This document shows positions 1 to 10,199 of a stretch of 64,000 bases of DNA, one piece after another. The translations under genes and the position numbers were made by a program. The notes below the pieces were generated by a model. The model searched no databases. It worked only from the letters and a program-made list of their open reading frames with translations, and was not told where the DNA came from. Origin of the DNA: Bathymodiolus brooksi. Its lineage: Eukaryota; Mollusca; Bivalvia; Mytilida; Modiolidae. The stretch spans positions 24,785,804-24,849,803 of the forward strand of contig OY804579.1 of assembly GCA_963680875.1 (NCBI GenBank). The letters run 5' to 3'. Each line of letters opens with the position of its first letter. Position 1 is the first letter of the stretch.

Positions 1-367
1 TTTATTGTTTCCGCACAACAAACGCACGCCACTTTCGTAGTGGTTGTAACTCTCAGCATAGAAACTATGTCCTGTTTTATATATCCTATGTTACTGTCTC
101 GAGGATTACGTATATGTAATGTGATATATGTTTCTATTATATTTCTGTTAAGATATTGCGTTGTTATTCATTCTAAAGGAAATTTGGTGGGGAAATTCAA
201 TAATGATTACACATGTGTGTATTACAACATCGTTTTATAATTCCTTTGTGAAGAAATGTGGTGTCCGAGTAATAAAGTAGTAGGATATATTTTGTTTCAG
301 TCTAGACTAATTTTAATTTGATAAACTCCTGCTAGATTATGAATTTCATAGTAATTCAGTGCAAATT
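1..367. other. Unassigned AT-rich sequence
   Basis: I see no coding signal or known repeat here. A 66-codon open frame begins at 40 but has no protein-like motif. Confidence 0.4.
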
Positions 368-915
<548 letters not shown>

Positions 916-2632
916 ACATTATGAAATTATGATAAAACATGACAAAGATCGATTGTTTTTTCTCCATTTCTTAAGTAAACCGCTTGTTTCGTTTTCAGGC
1001 CGGCTGTCTGTCGTTTGAAATTGACGTAGGATTGATTTCTACCAATATTCTACCACTCTATGAGACCGTGCCACAAGAAAAACATGTTTCATTTTAAGAA
1101 TTGAATTACTAAAATCTGGTATGATATACTTATTCAGGTATATTTAATCAACAAATGAGCAAAAACTCCGACAATACGAACTCCGGAATGATAAGATGTG
1201 CATCCTTTAAATTCTCTATATGATTTCTTAATGTTTGTTTTTCCCAAAGTCTGACTGGAATCATAATGTATTATATAATAAGAACAGCCTTCAAATTTAT
1301 GACACTACATGTATATATATTTCTGGCAATGCTTGTTCAACTATATTAACATTGTACGACAATCATTAACTTTATGAGGGATACAATCGATTTTCAGTTT
1401 AAATTTCGATACAATAAACATTACTTTTCATTCGTTGACGTTTGTTCTCCATTAGCATTTCATATTTCAATCTCTTCGCAGAACCACATTGAATAGGAAT
1501 GTCGACTAAAACCGGCTGGTATTTTCGTTACAATTAACTATTCATCATGGCTACTAGTGCTAATTATATGTTCTGATTTCATATATATTGTTATCAGAAC
1601 CCACATGTATGATATAATTTTTACTTGGTAAGAACAGAGTTTGTGCTTTTATCGATCGCAAATTTAACATGGCCTCCACCATAATTTCTCATAGCTGTAT
1701 ATTAGTGGTTTAATCGCCTTTTTCTGTAATGGTGCTGGATTGTTCATTGCATGGTCGTCTTCAATTGTTCAGAGCTTCTAAATGACCGACGTCACAGGAC
1801 AAAGTTGTAGGTATAATTTTTGGGAGGAAGGTATAAAAGAAAGTAATTTTACTCAAAAACGATTAACTTGATTTAAGCCTCATTGTACATGAATGTTGAA
1901 ATGAAATCCAAGAATGTGGTCATAATGGCATATAAATATGAAAGAAAATGGGAAAAGGAACGATAATCGTCTTTTCAGAAATAACGAAATTTGTCAAACA
2001 CAATCCCCCATATGTGATCAATTATAAAGTGGTATGAACTCGGATGTGCCTCTGGTTTGTGTTGCCAATTTAAAATAAAATAACCATTGTTCACTCGCTG
2101 GCAATTTATAAAATCTAGTTCCGCAGAACCTGACTGATATATACCGAATGACATGATATAGTGTATTAATCTCGTAGAGATTTTGATCAGTTGTGTTTGA
2201 ATGAAGACAACATATTCAAAATTGACAATATAGATCACTATATTGATATAGGTAAACCGATCTTCTCTTGTATTTATTTAGGAAGCATTTGATCAACTCT
2301 CATATTACGAGAATATATTTAAAACATTTACAAGAGAATGTGATCACCAGGACATACGTATATGTATTATCAATCGTTAACGTGAAATGTCACACAATAC
2401 CAATAGGTTGACTTGTTTATATCAGTATACTTTTATTAGTTTTTATATGTAGCAATCATATTATATATATTTCGACAATAAACTCCCCAATTATTAGTTT
2501 GTCTATCTATATGTGATCGTTGTAGAAAATTCATGTCTATATTTCAATAATATTTCCAAATACTATTAAATGGAATGAAGTATAATGATTACTTATTGTC
2601 TAGAATATATCAATAAACATTAAGAGTATGTG
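916..2632. other. Gene-free AT-rich sequence
   Basis: No exon with acceptable splice sites, no repeat shared with the rest of the window and no RNA gene is seen. The 87-codon minus-strand frame at 1975-2238 shows no recognisable domain. Confidence 0.4.
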
Positions 2633-2728
2633 GATAAGTAGAGATCTGAATGCTACAATACAATGATAAGTAGAGATCTGAATGCTACAATACAATGATA
2701 AGTAGAGATCTGAATGCTACAATACAAT
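2633..2728. repeat. Three tandem copies of a 32-bp unit
   Basis: The unit begins GATAAGTAGAGATCTGAATG. The three copies are almost identical, so the triplication is recent. Confidence 0.9.
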
Positions 2729-2744
2729 CACTACCCCTTTCCTT

Positions 2745-2935
2745 TTTGATGCGCATTGTGTTGTGTTTCTCTTTTTTCTTACCTTCATCTTGTGTCTTGT
2801 GTATGGTGATGTTCAAGACATATTGTGTTGTGTGTTTGTTTTGTTTGTCTTCGTCCTGTGTCTTGTGTACACAATGTTGCCAGTTTCTCTGGATTGTCCA
2901 TTATTGATTGCCCCTTCGATTTCTCTAACGGATTT
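2745..2935 (-). repeat. Dispersed repeat DR2, one copy
   Basis: On the minus strand it contains GGACAATCCAGAGAAACTGG. A close variant lies on the plus strand at about 4400-4425, and the TG-rich part resembles 51905-51985. It often lies near DR1 copies and may be part of the same larger repeat. Overlapping 70-81-codon frames here are low-complexity F/L/C runs, not genes. Confidence 0.45.
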
Positions 2936-3260
2936 TTTTTTCACTTTAATTTATTCACTTTTTTTTTCATTTCATTGTAATTTTCCTCACATCGGTAAAC
3001 AAAATTAAACTCTTTCTGACTTTGATGTCTTCAAGTTTCTCTTGTTTTAAATATTGTTAGTCTCCCTTGTTTTGTAATAATGTCTGAAATGTTTCGTATT
3101 TATGATATAAATGATACAAGGACATTTCATGATAAATTCATATTTCAAATAAGAAATTGGCAATGCAAATATTGATGACTAACATATTGTTTTCAAATCA
3201 TTATTTCCACTCAGATTTATATGCATATTCTCGTATTTTGGTACTGATTATATCACATAA

Positions 3261-3709
3261 AGGTAATAACAAAATTACCGAACTCCGAACAATCTTACAA
3301 AGGGAAAGTCAAAACTCATAATTATATAAACAGACAAAATCAGTCAACAACCGGAAAACTGTGAAAACCGTAATGACCCTGACTTGGTACAGGCATTTCT
3401 AAAGAAATGGTGGGTTGAATCAGATTTTAAGGCGCCAAACCTCCCGCTCTCATTACGGTTCAAAGGTTCCGGCTGTCACTGTAACAGTATTTAAATACAG
3501 GAACAAAATAGGTAAAATAGTTGTCAAAGCAGTACCATATTCGGTGACGTAAATGTCAAAAATACTTTTACGTCACACATTGACAAAAACAATTCTTGAC
3601 ATATTTGACTCTTTATCTTTATACATTTTCACTATATGAAAATGCATCGCTTATAATTTTTTCTGCAGAGACGGAATATATTTCGACAAGATATTGGTAT
3701 CGGAATATA
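3261..3709 (-). mobile_element. Penelope-like element copy C, 3' end only
   Basis: Nearly the same sequence as the 3' flank of the RT genes at 19166-19620 and 35329-35710. It comprises a 3' UTR of about 380 bp plus the last codons of the RT frame near 3640-3709. The outer end starts GGTAATAACAAAATTACC, a 6-bp stem around AACAAA, and all three copies share this exact boundary. A second stem, ACCGTAATGA with TCATTACGGT, lies inside. The copy is severely 5'-truncated, as is usual for target-primed retrotransposition. Confidence 0.75.
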
Positions 3710-4019
3710 AATGAGAGTGATACACATTTGTGTTTATTTTCTTTCGATAAATTGAATACGGAACAATTACATTAAACTAATGAAGATCCTTAAGAGACCT
3801 AGATAAAAAAAAAGATATTTATGGATTAGAAAAAACAGTCAATTAAATATAAGAAATCGCAAGACAGCATAAACTGGCCCGAATTGTATTATATACTCCG
3901 ACTTTTAAAATGAGGACTTCGCGATGGATGACATATACTGACAAGTAGGAGATTACACGGGTTTCACTCCCATTATGGTTTAATTTTTCACTGGTGTTGT
4001 GTTTATCTGTATTGTGAGT

Positions 4020-4345
4020 GTTTGTAAAAAGAGTTTGAAGATACCAAAGGGGTCATCGGAATCCGTTAATCGAAGAAGAACAGACAACAAAGATCTGCAA
4101 AACATACACACAAAATTGAAGATCGAATAACACGAACCCCAATTAAAACCGGGGGTGATCTCAGGTGCTCCTGAAGGGTAAGCAGTTCCTGCTCCACTAG
4201 TGGCACCCGTCATGTTAATCTAGTTACAACCCCGGTGATAAGTCATAAATGAGGAATGGCCGGGAAATGATTGCGAACCTATCCGTGGTCATTTGTGACG
4301 CAGATGTTCCATAGCGGTCAACCAGGACATGGTGGCGACCGTAAT
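4020..4345 (+). repeat. Dispersed repeat DR1, copy a
   Basis: One of about eight copies in the window. Landmarks in order: GAAGATACCAAAGGGG, CAGACAACAAAGATC, AACACGAACCCC, GGGTAAGCAGTTCCTGCTCC, GGTGATAAGTCAT, then ATGGTGGCGACCGTAA. From recall, this family is abundant in mussels next to a Penelope-like RT sequence, so it may be an old 3' UTR lineage. It encodes nothing here. Confidence 0.7.
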
Positions 4346-4467
4346 GTTTCCTCAAATTTATATTTTATCTACATTTTTGTATATCTTGTTGCTTCCAGTG
4401 TGGACAATCCAGAGACACAGGCAACATTAGCAACAATGCACAGAACGAATACATACAAAATAGATAA

Positions 4468-4940
4468 GACAACACAGAGAACTAAAAAGGTGAACAACAA
4501 GAACGCCACCAAAATATGTCTATAACAAGACAACACAGAGAACTCAAAAGGTGAACAACAAGAACGCCGCCAACATATATCCATTACAAGACAACACAGA
4601 GAACTAAAACGGTGAACAACAAGAACGCCACCAAAATATGTCCATTACAAGACAACACAGAGAACTAAAACGGTGAACAACAAGAACGCCACCAAAATTT
4701 GTCCATTACAAGACAACACAGAGAACTAAAACGGTGAACAACAAGAACGCAACCAAAATATGTCCATTCCAAGACAACACAGAGAACTAAACAGGTGAAC
4801 AACAAGAACGCCACCAACATATGTCCATTACAAGACAACACAGAGAACTTAAAAGGTGAACAACAAGAACGCCACCAACATATGTCCATTACAAGACAAC
4901 ACAGAGAACTAAACAGGTGAACAACAAGAACGCCATCAAC
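4468..4940 (+). repeat. 61-bp minisatellite, about 8 copies
   Basis: The unit starts GACAACACAGAGAACTAAAA. Copies begin at 4468, 4529, 4590, 4651, 4712, 4773, 4834 and 4895, a constant 61-bp step with a few substitutions per unit. The period is not a multiple of three, so the minus-strand frames at 4369-4952 are shadows. The array lies just beyond DR1 copy a and a DR2-like piece. Confidence 0.95.
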
Positions 4941-5387
4941 TTTACTAAGCAATCTTCTATACTTGTTAACATTACTAATAGATCAGAACGCCAGTGCGAT
5001 CCAAATTTTTGGACTCTTTTTGACGATAAAAAGTTCGGGAATTTTTTTGGCGCAAAGTTTAATTTTACCCGGAACTCTCGCGTTTTACCGTATCGTCAAT
5101 ATTTCAAATGACCAGCAGATGTCGCTAATATCGACACTTCCGTAGCTTTAATTCGAGTTTTCAAAAATGTCGTCTGAAAATCGCAAATCGCGAGTGGAAA
5201 ATGTTCCATGGAGAGTTGTCAGCTGCTGTAAATAAATATTGATGTGTGTTTTCAGGGAGAATAATATATACAGAGAAGGAATAAGCCAATTTCCAGACAG
5301 GTAGACCATTTTTATTCACTAAATTTAAGATGAATGCACAACAGGTACCCCAATGTAAACAAAGAAGAGTGACTTACCTTCTCTCTT

Positions 5388-5535
5388 AGGGATCAGTCAT
5401 TATTTATCCGGTGGAGGGGCTGTAAAATTTTAGGGGGGTCAAAAACAAATTTATATAGGTATTGTGGGGGTCAATTTTTAAAACCACTCAGCTTAGGGGC
5501 GGTCAATTTATCCTTAAAACATTTGGTTGTAAAAA
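5388..5535. repeat. G-rich dispersed repeat
   Basis: Starts AGGGATCAGTCATTATTTAT and continues with runs of G followed by TCAAAAAC. A relative lies at 10005-10110 in the same orientation. It looks like one end of a G-rich MITE similar in style to 62931-63209, but I do not find the opposite terminus nearby. Confidence 0.45.
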
Positions 5536-5776
5536 AAAAAAGTAAGGGTAAAAAAAACAAACAAAATAAATGAATAAATAATTTTGAAAACCTCAACAGT
5601 TCTAAACACTTAAGTGTGAAGGACATGAGAGTAAGGGGTGATATTTAATATAGCGTTTAAATAATTAGTAATATAACTTTGGGAAGTATCTAACTAGGAT
5701 TTATAAATATCAATATAGCTATAATTATCTGGAATTTTATTCACATGTATTTTGAAATGAAAGATTCTGATTAAAA

Positions 5777-6348
5777 ATGAACTCAAAGCAAATAACACTA
5801 AGTAGTGAACCAAAGAAATTGTACAGTCGTTCTCTGCAAAGAAGTACTGGTGTTGTTATAGATTCGGAAAACAATATACGAATATCCGCACAGTGCACAC
5901 AAACTACTGCAGATAATCGGAATAAGCTAAACGGCTTATTACATGTGTTACAATATTCTAAATTCGAATTCTGCTCATTTCTAGGATTAGCAGTTCTAGA
6001 TGAATTGCAGAATATCTCGATTTAAGCAATGTGGAAAACATGAATGATTTATTAAGAAAAAACAATGATCAGCCTACTAATAACATTGACGTAAGTTGTG
6101 TACAGACAGTAGGTCTAAAACATGCAAAGGGACTTTTTGTCTTATTAGAAACAAACTTCTTTACATTTGAAGCAAAATGTATAATCCTGGATAATGTGTG
6201 CTCTATTGTTGAAAAAAGATATTGGAAGTTATTTGAAAACCATTAAAATGTGAATGGTGAAAATGAGAGCATGGAAGAGGTGGATATGGATGGAAGTGAG
6301 AGTGATCAGGAATTGACTGGTAATGAAACAGATGAAAGTGAATGAGCA
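5777..6348 (+). pseudogene. Decayed intronless gene of unknown family
   Basis: The frame opens at an ATG and runs 82 codons to a stop at 6023. The adjoining frame is open from about 6007 (AEYLDLSNVENMNDLL) to a TAA at 6244. After that stop it continues in frame with an acidic tail (MEEVDMDGSESDQELTGNE) ending at TGA 6346. Composition and the Asp/Glu-rich end look protein-like, so I read it as one gene of about 190 codons with a frameshift near 6000 and a nonsense codon. I do not recognise the family. It ends about 120 bp before the Polinton-like element and lies outside its target duplication, so it is not that element's cargo. Confidence 0.45.
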
Positions 6349-6471
6349 AGTAAGGTGCATGAGCATGTTTGAAGTATGTTTATATGGTCAACAAAAGATA
6401 GATATTAAACATTTTGTAGCTTATACTTGTACATGTATATAGGTGACATTTGTCATATGCATGTACATGTA

Positions 6472-6560
6472 AGTAGTATATGGGTACGGACAAAGTCATA
6501 TTTGTGGGGGAGCAATGGGGAGCAACCGGAAATCACGTGACCAGAAGTCGCGTGACCAGA
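6472..6560 (+). repeat. Left terminal inverted repeat
   Basis: Pairs with 9385-9473. Its inner part contains ACCGGAAATCACGTGACC and then a second GTCGCGTGACCAGAAG, an ETS-like core next to a CACGTG E-box. The two arms differ mostly by substitutions, then by a small repeat-number change. Confidence 0.8.
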
Positions 6561-7060
6561 AGATTTTTGAATAGGTTATATGATTTAGCCTGTTTTGGAG
6601 CAGTAATCTGTGCAAAAATTTAACATATTCCTAATATTCCTTATAATTTAATGATTCCTCGATTTTAATTACGATTGTTTCATGTGACTATTTGAATTTG
6701 TCGTTGGCGAATGAATATGTTGGAGACGTCACAATATCAACCCAGGTAATCAAGTATAACCAATGTTGCTCCAGGCGGATCAGCCAATCAGATAGCAGAA
6801 TTAACATCAAATTAAATTATTCTTTTGTTCTGCATACAGTTAAACCTGACAGAACCTACCACCGCTTACACCTACTTTTTGCACAGCAAACAGAGCGATG
6901 TCCGGATTAAACAGGTTAAATTTGTAAATGTTACACATTGGTACTAAATATGATGCCATGTTTATACAAGATTTCAGTTTAATCGGGCTTCGGCTTATAC
7001 ATGTATTTTCGCACCGTTCGCACTAAATAAGGAGTCTACGTTTCTATAGCAATCACTGGA
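6561..7060. other. Interior of the Polinton-like element, no gene seen
   Basis: AT-rich with a further CCAATCAG word near 6783. A 72-codon frame at 6692-6910 lacks an ATG start and any motif. I find no trace of polymerase, integrase or capsid sequence. Confidence 0.5.
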
Positions 7061-7290
7061 TCGAAAACTTTGGTAAGTGGACTATTAATCTCCGAGGTTG
7101 TCATCCGTCCCAGTACTCAGTGTTTCGGCACTGACATGGTTTATTACATATCAACGGTTTTATTACCATTACTTAGTCGATCACTTTGGTACGTGGACCA
7201 TTAGTCTCCGAGGGTACCATCCGTCCATTAAGTCAGTGTTTCGTCACGGATATGGTTTATTAGATATATTAATATTTTAAATGTACATTT
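7061..7290 (+). repeat. Two diverged copies of a 116-bp unit
   Basis: Copies start at 7061 and 7177. Shared words are ACTTTGGTA, GTGGAC, TCTCCGAGG, CATCCGTCC, TCAGTGTTTCG and ATGGTTTATTA. They are clearly older than the other arrays in the window. Function unknown. Confidence 0.8.
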
Positions 7291-7634
7291 CCCAAATCAT
7301 ATAATTTATTAAAACTGAAGTCAATCTCACTCAGCCATAGTTAACTTAGCTGATTTTTGCTATTTTTACAAGACTTTTGAATTATTTAGCTTTCCAATCT
7401 TTTGTCTATGAGTGTGCTTGATGAGGAGTGTCATAGAAACGCACTAAATTATACATCAGCGTCTTTGTCCACAATGCCTATGCTACGATTCGAATTATTT
7501 CAACTATGTCATGGCAAGATAAAATCACAGTTAAGAAGTTTCTTTATTTCGGAGGTAGACTAAAATTGATGCTTTCTATGAAAAATTTTGATACTTTTAT
7601 TCTCTGAGATCGAAAAGGTCATTAAAGAAACGTT

Positions 7635-7925
7635 ATAAAAACCAGAAAGGGCAATCAAGAAACACTGCCAACATTGGGCACACCACAAAGCAGGAAAACT
7701 AAATAGATGAGCAACACGGACCTCACTAAACACCGGGTGTGAAGAAGAGTTTGAAGATAATCAAAGAGGTAATCAGAATCCGTATATTGAAAAAGAACAG
7801 ATAATACAATGGCCAAAAGAAAAAGTACAAAGGACAAACAACGATCTACAAAACATACACATAAAACTAAAGATCGAGTAACACATCGAGTGAAGTCATG
7901 TGCTTCGCAAAGAGTAAGCAGTTTT
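7635..7925 (+). repeat. Dispersed repeat DR1, copy b, nested in the element
   Basis: Shows GAAGATAATCAAAGAGGTAA, ACAATGGCCAAAAGAAAAAG, AACATACACATAAAACTAAA and AGAGTAAGCAG in DR1 order. It lies immediately 5' of the CCAAT boxes, so it is a later insertion into the element or part of its upstream region. Confidence 0.65.
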
Positions 7926-7981
7926 TGTTTTTTTAAGATATAATCGGTTGGTAGAAGGATTGAGATGTGTTCCATAACCAA

Positions 7982-8066
7982 CCAATCAACAGCCAGGAAA
8001 TCTGACCAATCAGAAGTCGCCATTTCCGGTCGATTAGCCAATCAGAAGCCAGGAAAAAGAACCAAT
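7982..8066 (+). promoter_or_regulatory. Four CCAAT boxes upstream of the PC4-like frame
   Basis: CCAAT occurs at 7982, 8006, 8038 and 8062, each followed by CA, with start-to-start spacings of 24, 32 and 24 bp. Three sit in a repeated context ending CCAGGAAA or GCAGGATA. They lie 62-146 bp before the ATG, the usual range for NF-Y sites in animal promoters. No TATA box is evident. Binding is inferred from the motif only. Confidence 0.55.
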
Positions 8067-8127
8067 CAGAAAGCAGGATACAACAAGAAACAACAAATCG
8101 ACTGCAGAGACTCACACTTCATTCGAC

Positions 8128-8700
8128 ATGTCACGTAAATCAAAATCAAAAGACCAGACCAAAGCATTGGACATTCAGTTAACCCTGACACAAGGGGATC
8201 TGCTACATGAAGCCTTAGTAGTAACGTTCGCCAAAGACCAGACCCAAGCATTGAACATTCCGGTCAAAGTACCCCTAGGAGGTGGAAGATACGCAGAACT
8301 CACAGAATGGAATGGCAGTAAGAGAGTGGATCTGAGATTTTGGAAAACCGATACGATTCCTACCAAAATCGGTGTCAGTTTATCATTACCACAGTGGAAA
8401 GTCTTGTACAGTGCTATTCAAGTGGTGGACGATTTGATCAGTTGAGTGAAAGACGGAGAACCCGTGGACTGGAGATATGACCTGGGAGAAGACGTCTACG
8501 TCATCACCAAAGCCCCTCAACTGAGAATTCACATCAGGAAGTACTTTGTGCCTAATGGAGAATGGACATTGCATCCTACGAAGAGAGGAGTGACCCTGAG
8601 TCTTTACGAATGGAAAGAACTGAAAAAGACCATACCTTTATTTGAAGACAGAGTGCCAGAACTGAGGACAATGGACAATAAAGTGACTGGAGAAGATTAA
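8128..8700 (+). pseudogene. Double PC4-domain (p15 coactivator-like) reading frame with an internal TGA
   Basis: A single intronless frame of 190 codons before its final stop, with one TGA at codon 106 (8443-8445). Before the TGA lies RYAELTEWNGSKRVDLRFW...GVSLSLPQWKVL. After it lies DVYVITKAPQLRIHIRKYF...PTKRGVTLSLYEWKEL. Both follow the PC4 C-terminal pattern (two beta strands, D/H-x-R-x-[FY], G-V-[ST]-L, W-K, helix), which binds single-stranded DNA as a dimer in animal PC4. Human PC4 has one such domain in 127 residues. The N-terminal part repeats KDQTKALDI as KDQTQALNI. The second half has no nearby ATG, so the TGA is either a killing mutation or is read through. The frame sits inside a transposon-like element, so it could be captured host or viral cargo. 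Confidence 0.7.
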
Positions 8701-8787
8701 ATGAAAGAGACTGAGAAACAGAACTTAAAGTGAACAATAACATATGAAACTTGATTTCTGAGTTAGTCATAATTACACCCAAAGAGA

Positions 8788-8842
8788 CCTCCTCCACCTC
8801 CGCCCTCCCTCCCTCCCTCCTCCTCCTCCTCCTCTACCACCA
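8788..8842. repeat. CT-rich low-complexity tract
   Basis: CCTCC/TCC repeats shortly after the PC4-like frame. Confidence 0.85.
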
Positions 8843-9099
8843 CGATAGCGTTGAAATTCCACCCAAAACACGTTACAAACAAAAACAAAGCGAAACACAT
8901 TATGAAAATATCACACATTTCATTCATTTGACTCTTAAAAATACCATCCTTGGAGTACTACACAACATATCCGAAAACAGCAAACTTTATACGTAATTAT
9001 GAAAATAAAAGGGGCAGATAACCAGGGTAGACGAGGACGTCGCAGAGAACACCCCCAACCAACATTTGGTACTACCACTAAGAAAAATGCGCGGGAAAT

Positions 9100-9419
9100 T
9101 GACGTCATTTCCTGTAACCAACTTCCGGTGAAAATGTCCCACATGGGGATATTGCGCAACTTCCGGTTGGGCATGCGCACACCCTTCCACCCCTTCGGTA
9201 GCCATGTATTTGTACTACTACTGTAGTAATGCAAAATGTACCTGTTGTGCATGCGCACATGATCACTTCCGGTCACTGACGTCACTTCCTGTGAAAATGT
9301 CACACTAGGTATTGTGAAACTTCCGGTAGCGCATGCGCATAGCATACTTCCGGTTCCGGATATGGTCTCTTCTGGTCACGTGACTTCCGTGACGTCACTT
9401 CCGGTCATGTGACTTCCGG
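9100..9419. promoter_or_regulatory. Dense ETS/CRE/NRF1-like site cluster at the right end of the element
   Basis: Exact ACTTCCGG occurs at 9121, 9159, 9265, 9319, 9346, 9397 and 9412. TGACGTCA occurs at 9100, 9277 and 9390. GCATGCGCA occurs near 9171, 9249 and 9331, and TCACGTGAC near 9376. These are core motifs of ETS/GABP, CREB/ATF, NRF1 and bHLH E-box factors, as in TATA-less animal promoters. The last part overlaps the right inverted repeat. Which gene it would drive is unclear, because the PC4-like frame reads towards it. Confidence 0.5.
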
Positions 9420-9473
9420 TTGCTCCCCATTGTTACCCCACAAATATGACTTTCTCCGTACTCATATACTACT
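9385..9473 (-). repeat. Right terminal inverted repeat
   Basis: Reverse complement of the left terminus, ending ...CATATACTACT directly before CATGTA. It is GC-richer than its surroundings. Confidence 0.8.
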
Positions 9474-9479
9474 CATGTA

Positions 9480-10022
9480 TCTTCATTTAAATAATTGGGA
9501 ATTCTGTATGGTGAAATCAGAAAATATGACTTTGTTCATGTTGTCTTTGATATTTTAAGGAAATGTACTGTTTTTATGTGTTGCTTTGGACAACAAATGT
9601 ATATTAATATTAATCTTTAAATCACTAGGAATAAATGTTTGAATTATTTCATCAATGTTTCACTTAATGAAAACTAAAACATGTTGCATTAATGTCAATG
9701 AAACCACACTACAGAAGTCCAACTATCAAATTATAAAGCAACAATAGATTACAATGTGGCCTCCAACAATAAGTGAGAGTCATACTGAACAGCTTGCAAG
9801 CTATAGATGGCGCAGAATAAAAGTAATGCTATTAAGGAGAAAATTATGCAGCATGAGAGCATGTCAAGGCTGCAAATGCTCAGTTCTTTTTATTTATTCT
9901 CTATATAAATAATTTTCCATTTAAATATAATGTACAGGTACTTAGCAATGGTCATATAGAAGTATATTCTTGAGATGTAGTCTTCTCACAGATATATATT
10001 AATACTATGTTATTTGTCCATT
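9480..10022. other. Gene-free AT-rich sequence
   Basis: No repeat or coding signal recognised. Confidence 0.4.
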
Positions 10023-10182
10023 GGGGGGGGGGGGGGGGGGGGGGGGCGGGGGGGGTCAAAATAAATATTGTAAAATTTGTGTGGGGGTCAATTTTAAATT
10101 TGCTAAATCTCGGGAGGCCTTTTTCTTATACTGTCACATCACAGAAAAAAATTTCAAATCGATGTTCAAGAAAAAGGGAGGG
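10023..10182. repeat. Poly-G tract (24 G, C, 8 G) and G-rich dispersed repeat
   Basis: The homopolymer is followed by GTCAAAATAAATATTGTAAA and a GGGGGTCAATTTTAAA block, both similar to 5410-5480. The short frames across it are poly-glycine artefacts. The tract could form a G-quadruplex. Confidence 0.7.
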
Positions 10183-10199
10183 GGGTCCTGTCCACAAGT

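Larger units (their letters stand above)
6472..9473. mobile_element. Non-autonomous Polinton/Maverick-like DNA element
   Basis: The element is 3,002 bp. The left end reads AGTAGTATATGGGTACGGAC and the right end, reverse complemented, reads AGTAGTATATGAGTACGGAG. The match continues about 75-90 bp with few differences. It is flanked by the direct repeat CATGTA at 6466-6471 and 9474-9479, starting exactly where the inverted match stops. A 6-bp duplication and 5'-AG ends are hallmarks of Polintons. Known Polintons are 15-20 kb with polymerase B, integrase, ATPase and capsid genes, and none of these is visible. Inside are a 116-bp duplication, a DR1 copy, CCAAT boxes, a PC4-domain frame and a promoter-like cluster. 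CATGTA is a common word nearby, so the duplication alone would be weak evidence. Other 6-bp-TSD DNA transposons (IS3EU, Dada) are alternatives. Confidence 0.7.

Noticed and set aside
4369..4952. Minus-strand cysteine/leucine-rich frames
   Set aside because: They are shadows of the 61-bp minisatellite, whose period is not a multiple of three.
5167..5320. Short ATG frame (MSSENRKSRVENVPWRVV...) followed by an exon-like segment
   Set aside because: Only 22 codons; the apparent intron would be about 28 bp, and no downstream exon fits convincingly.
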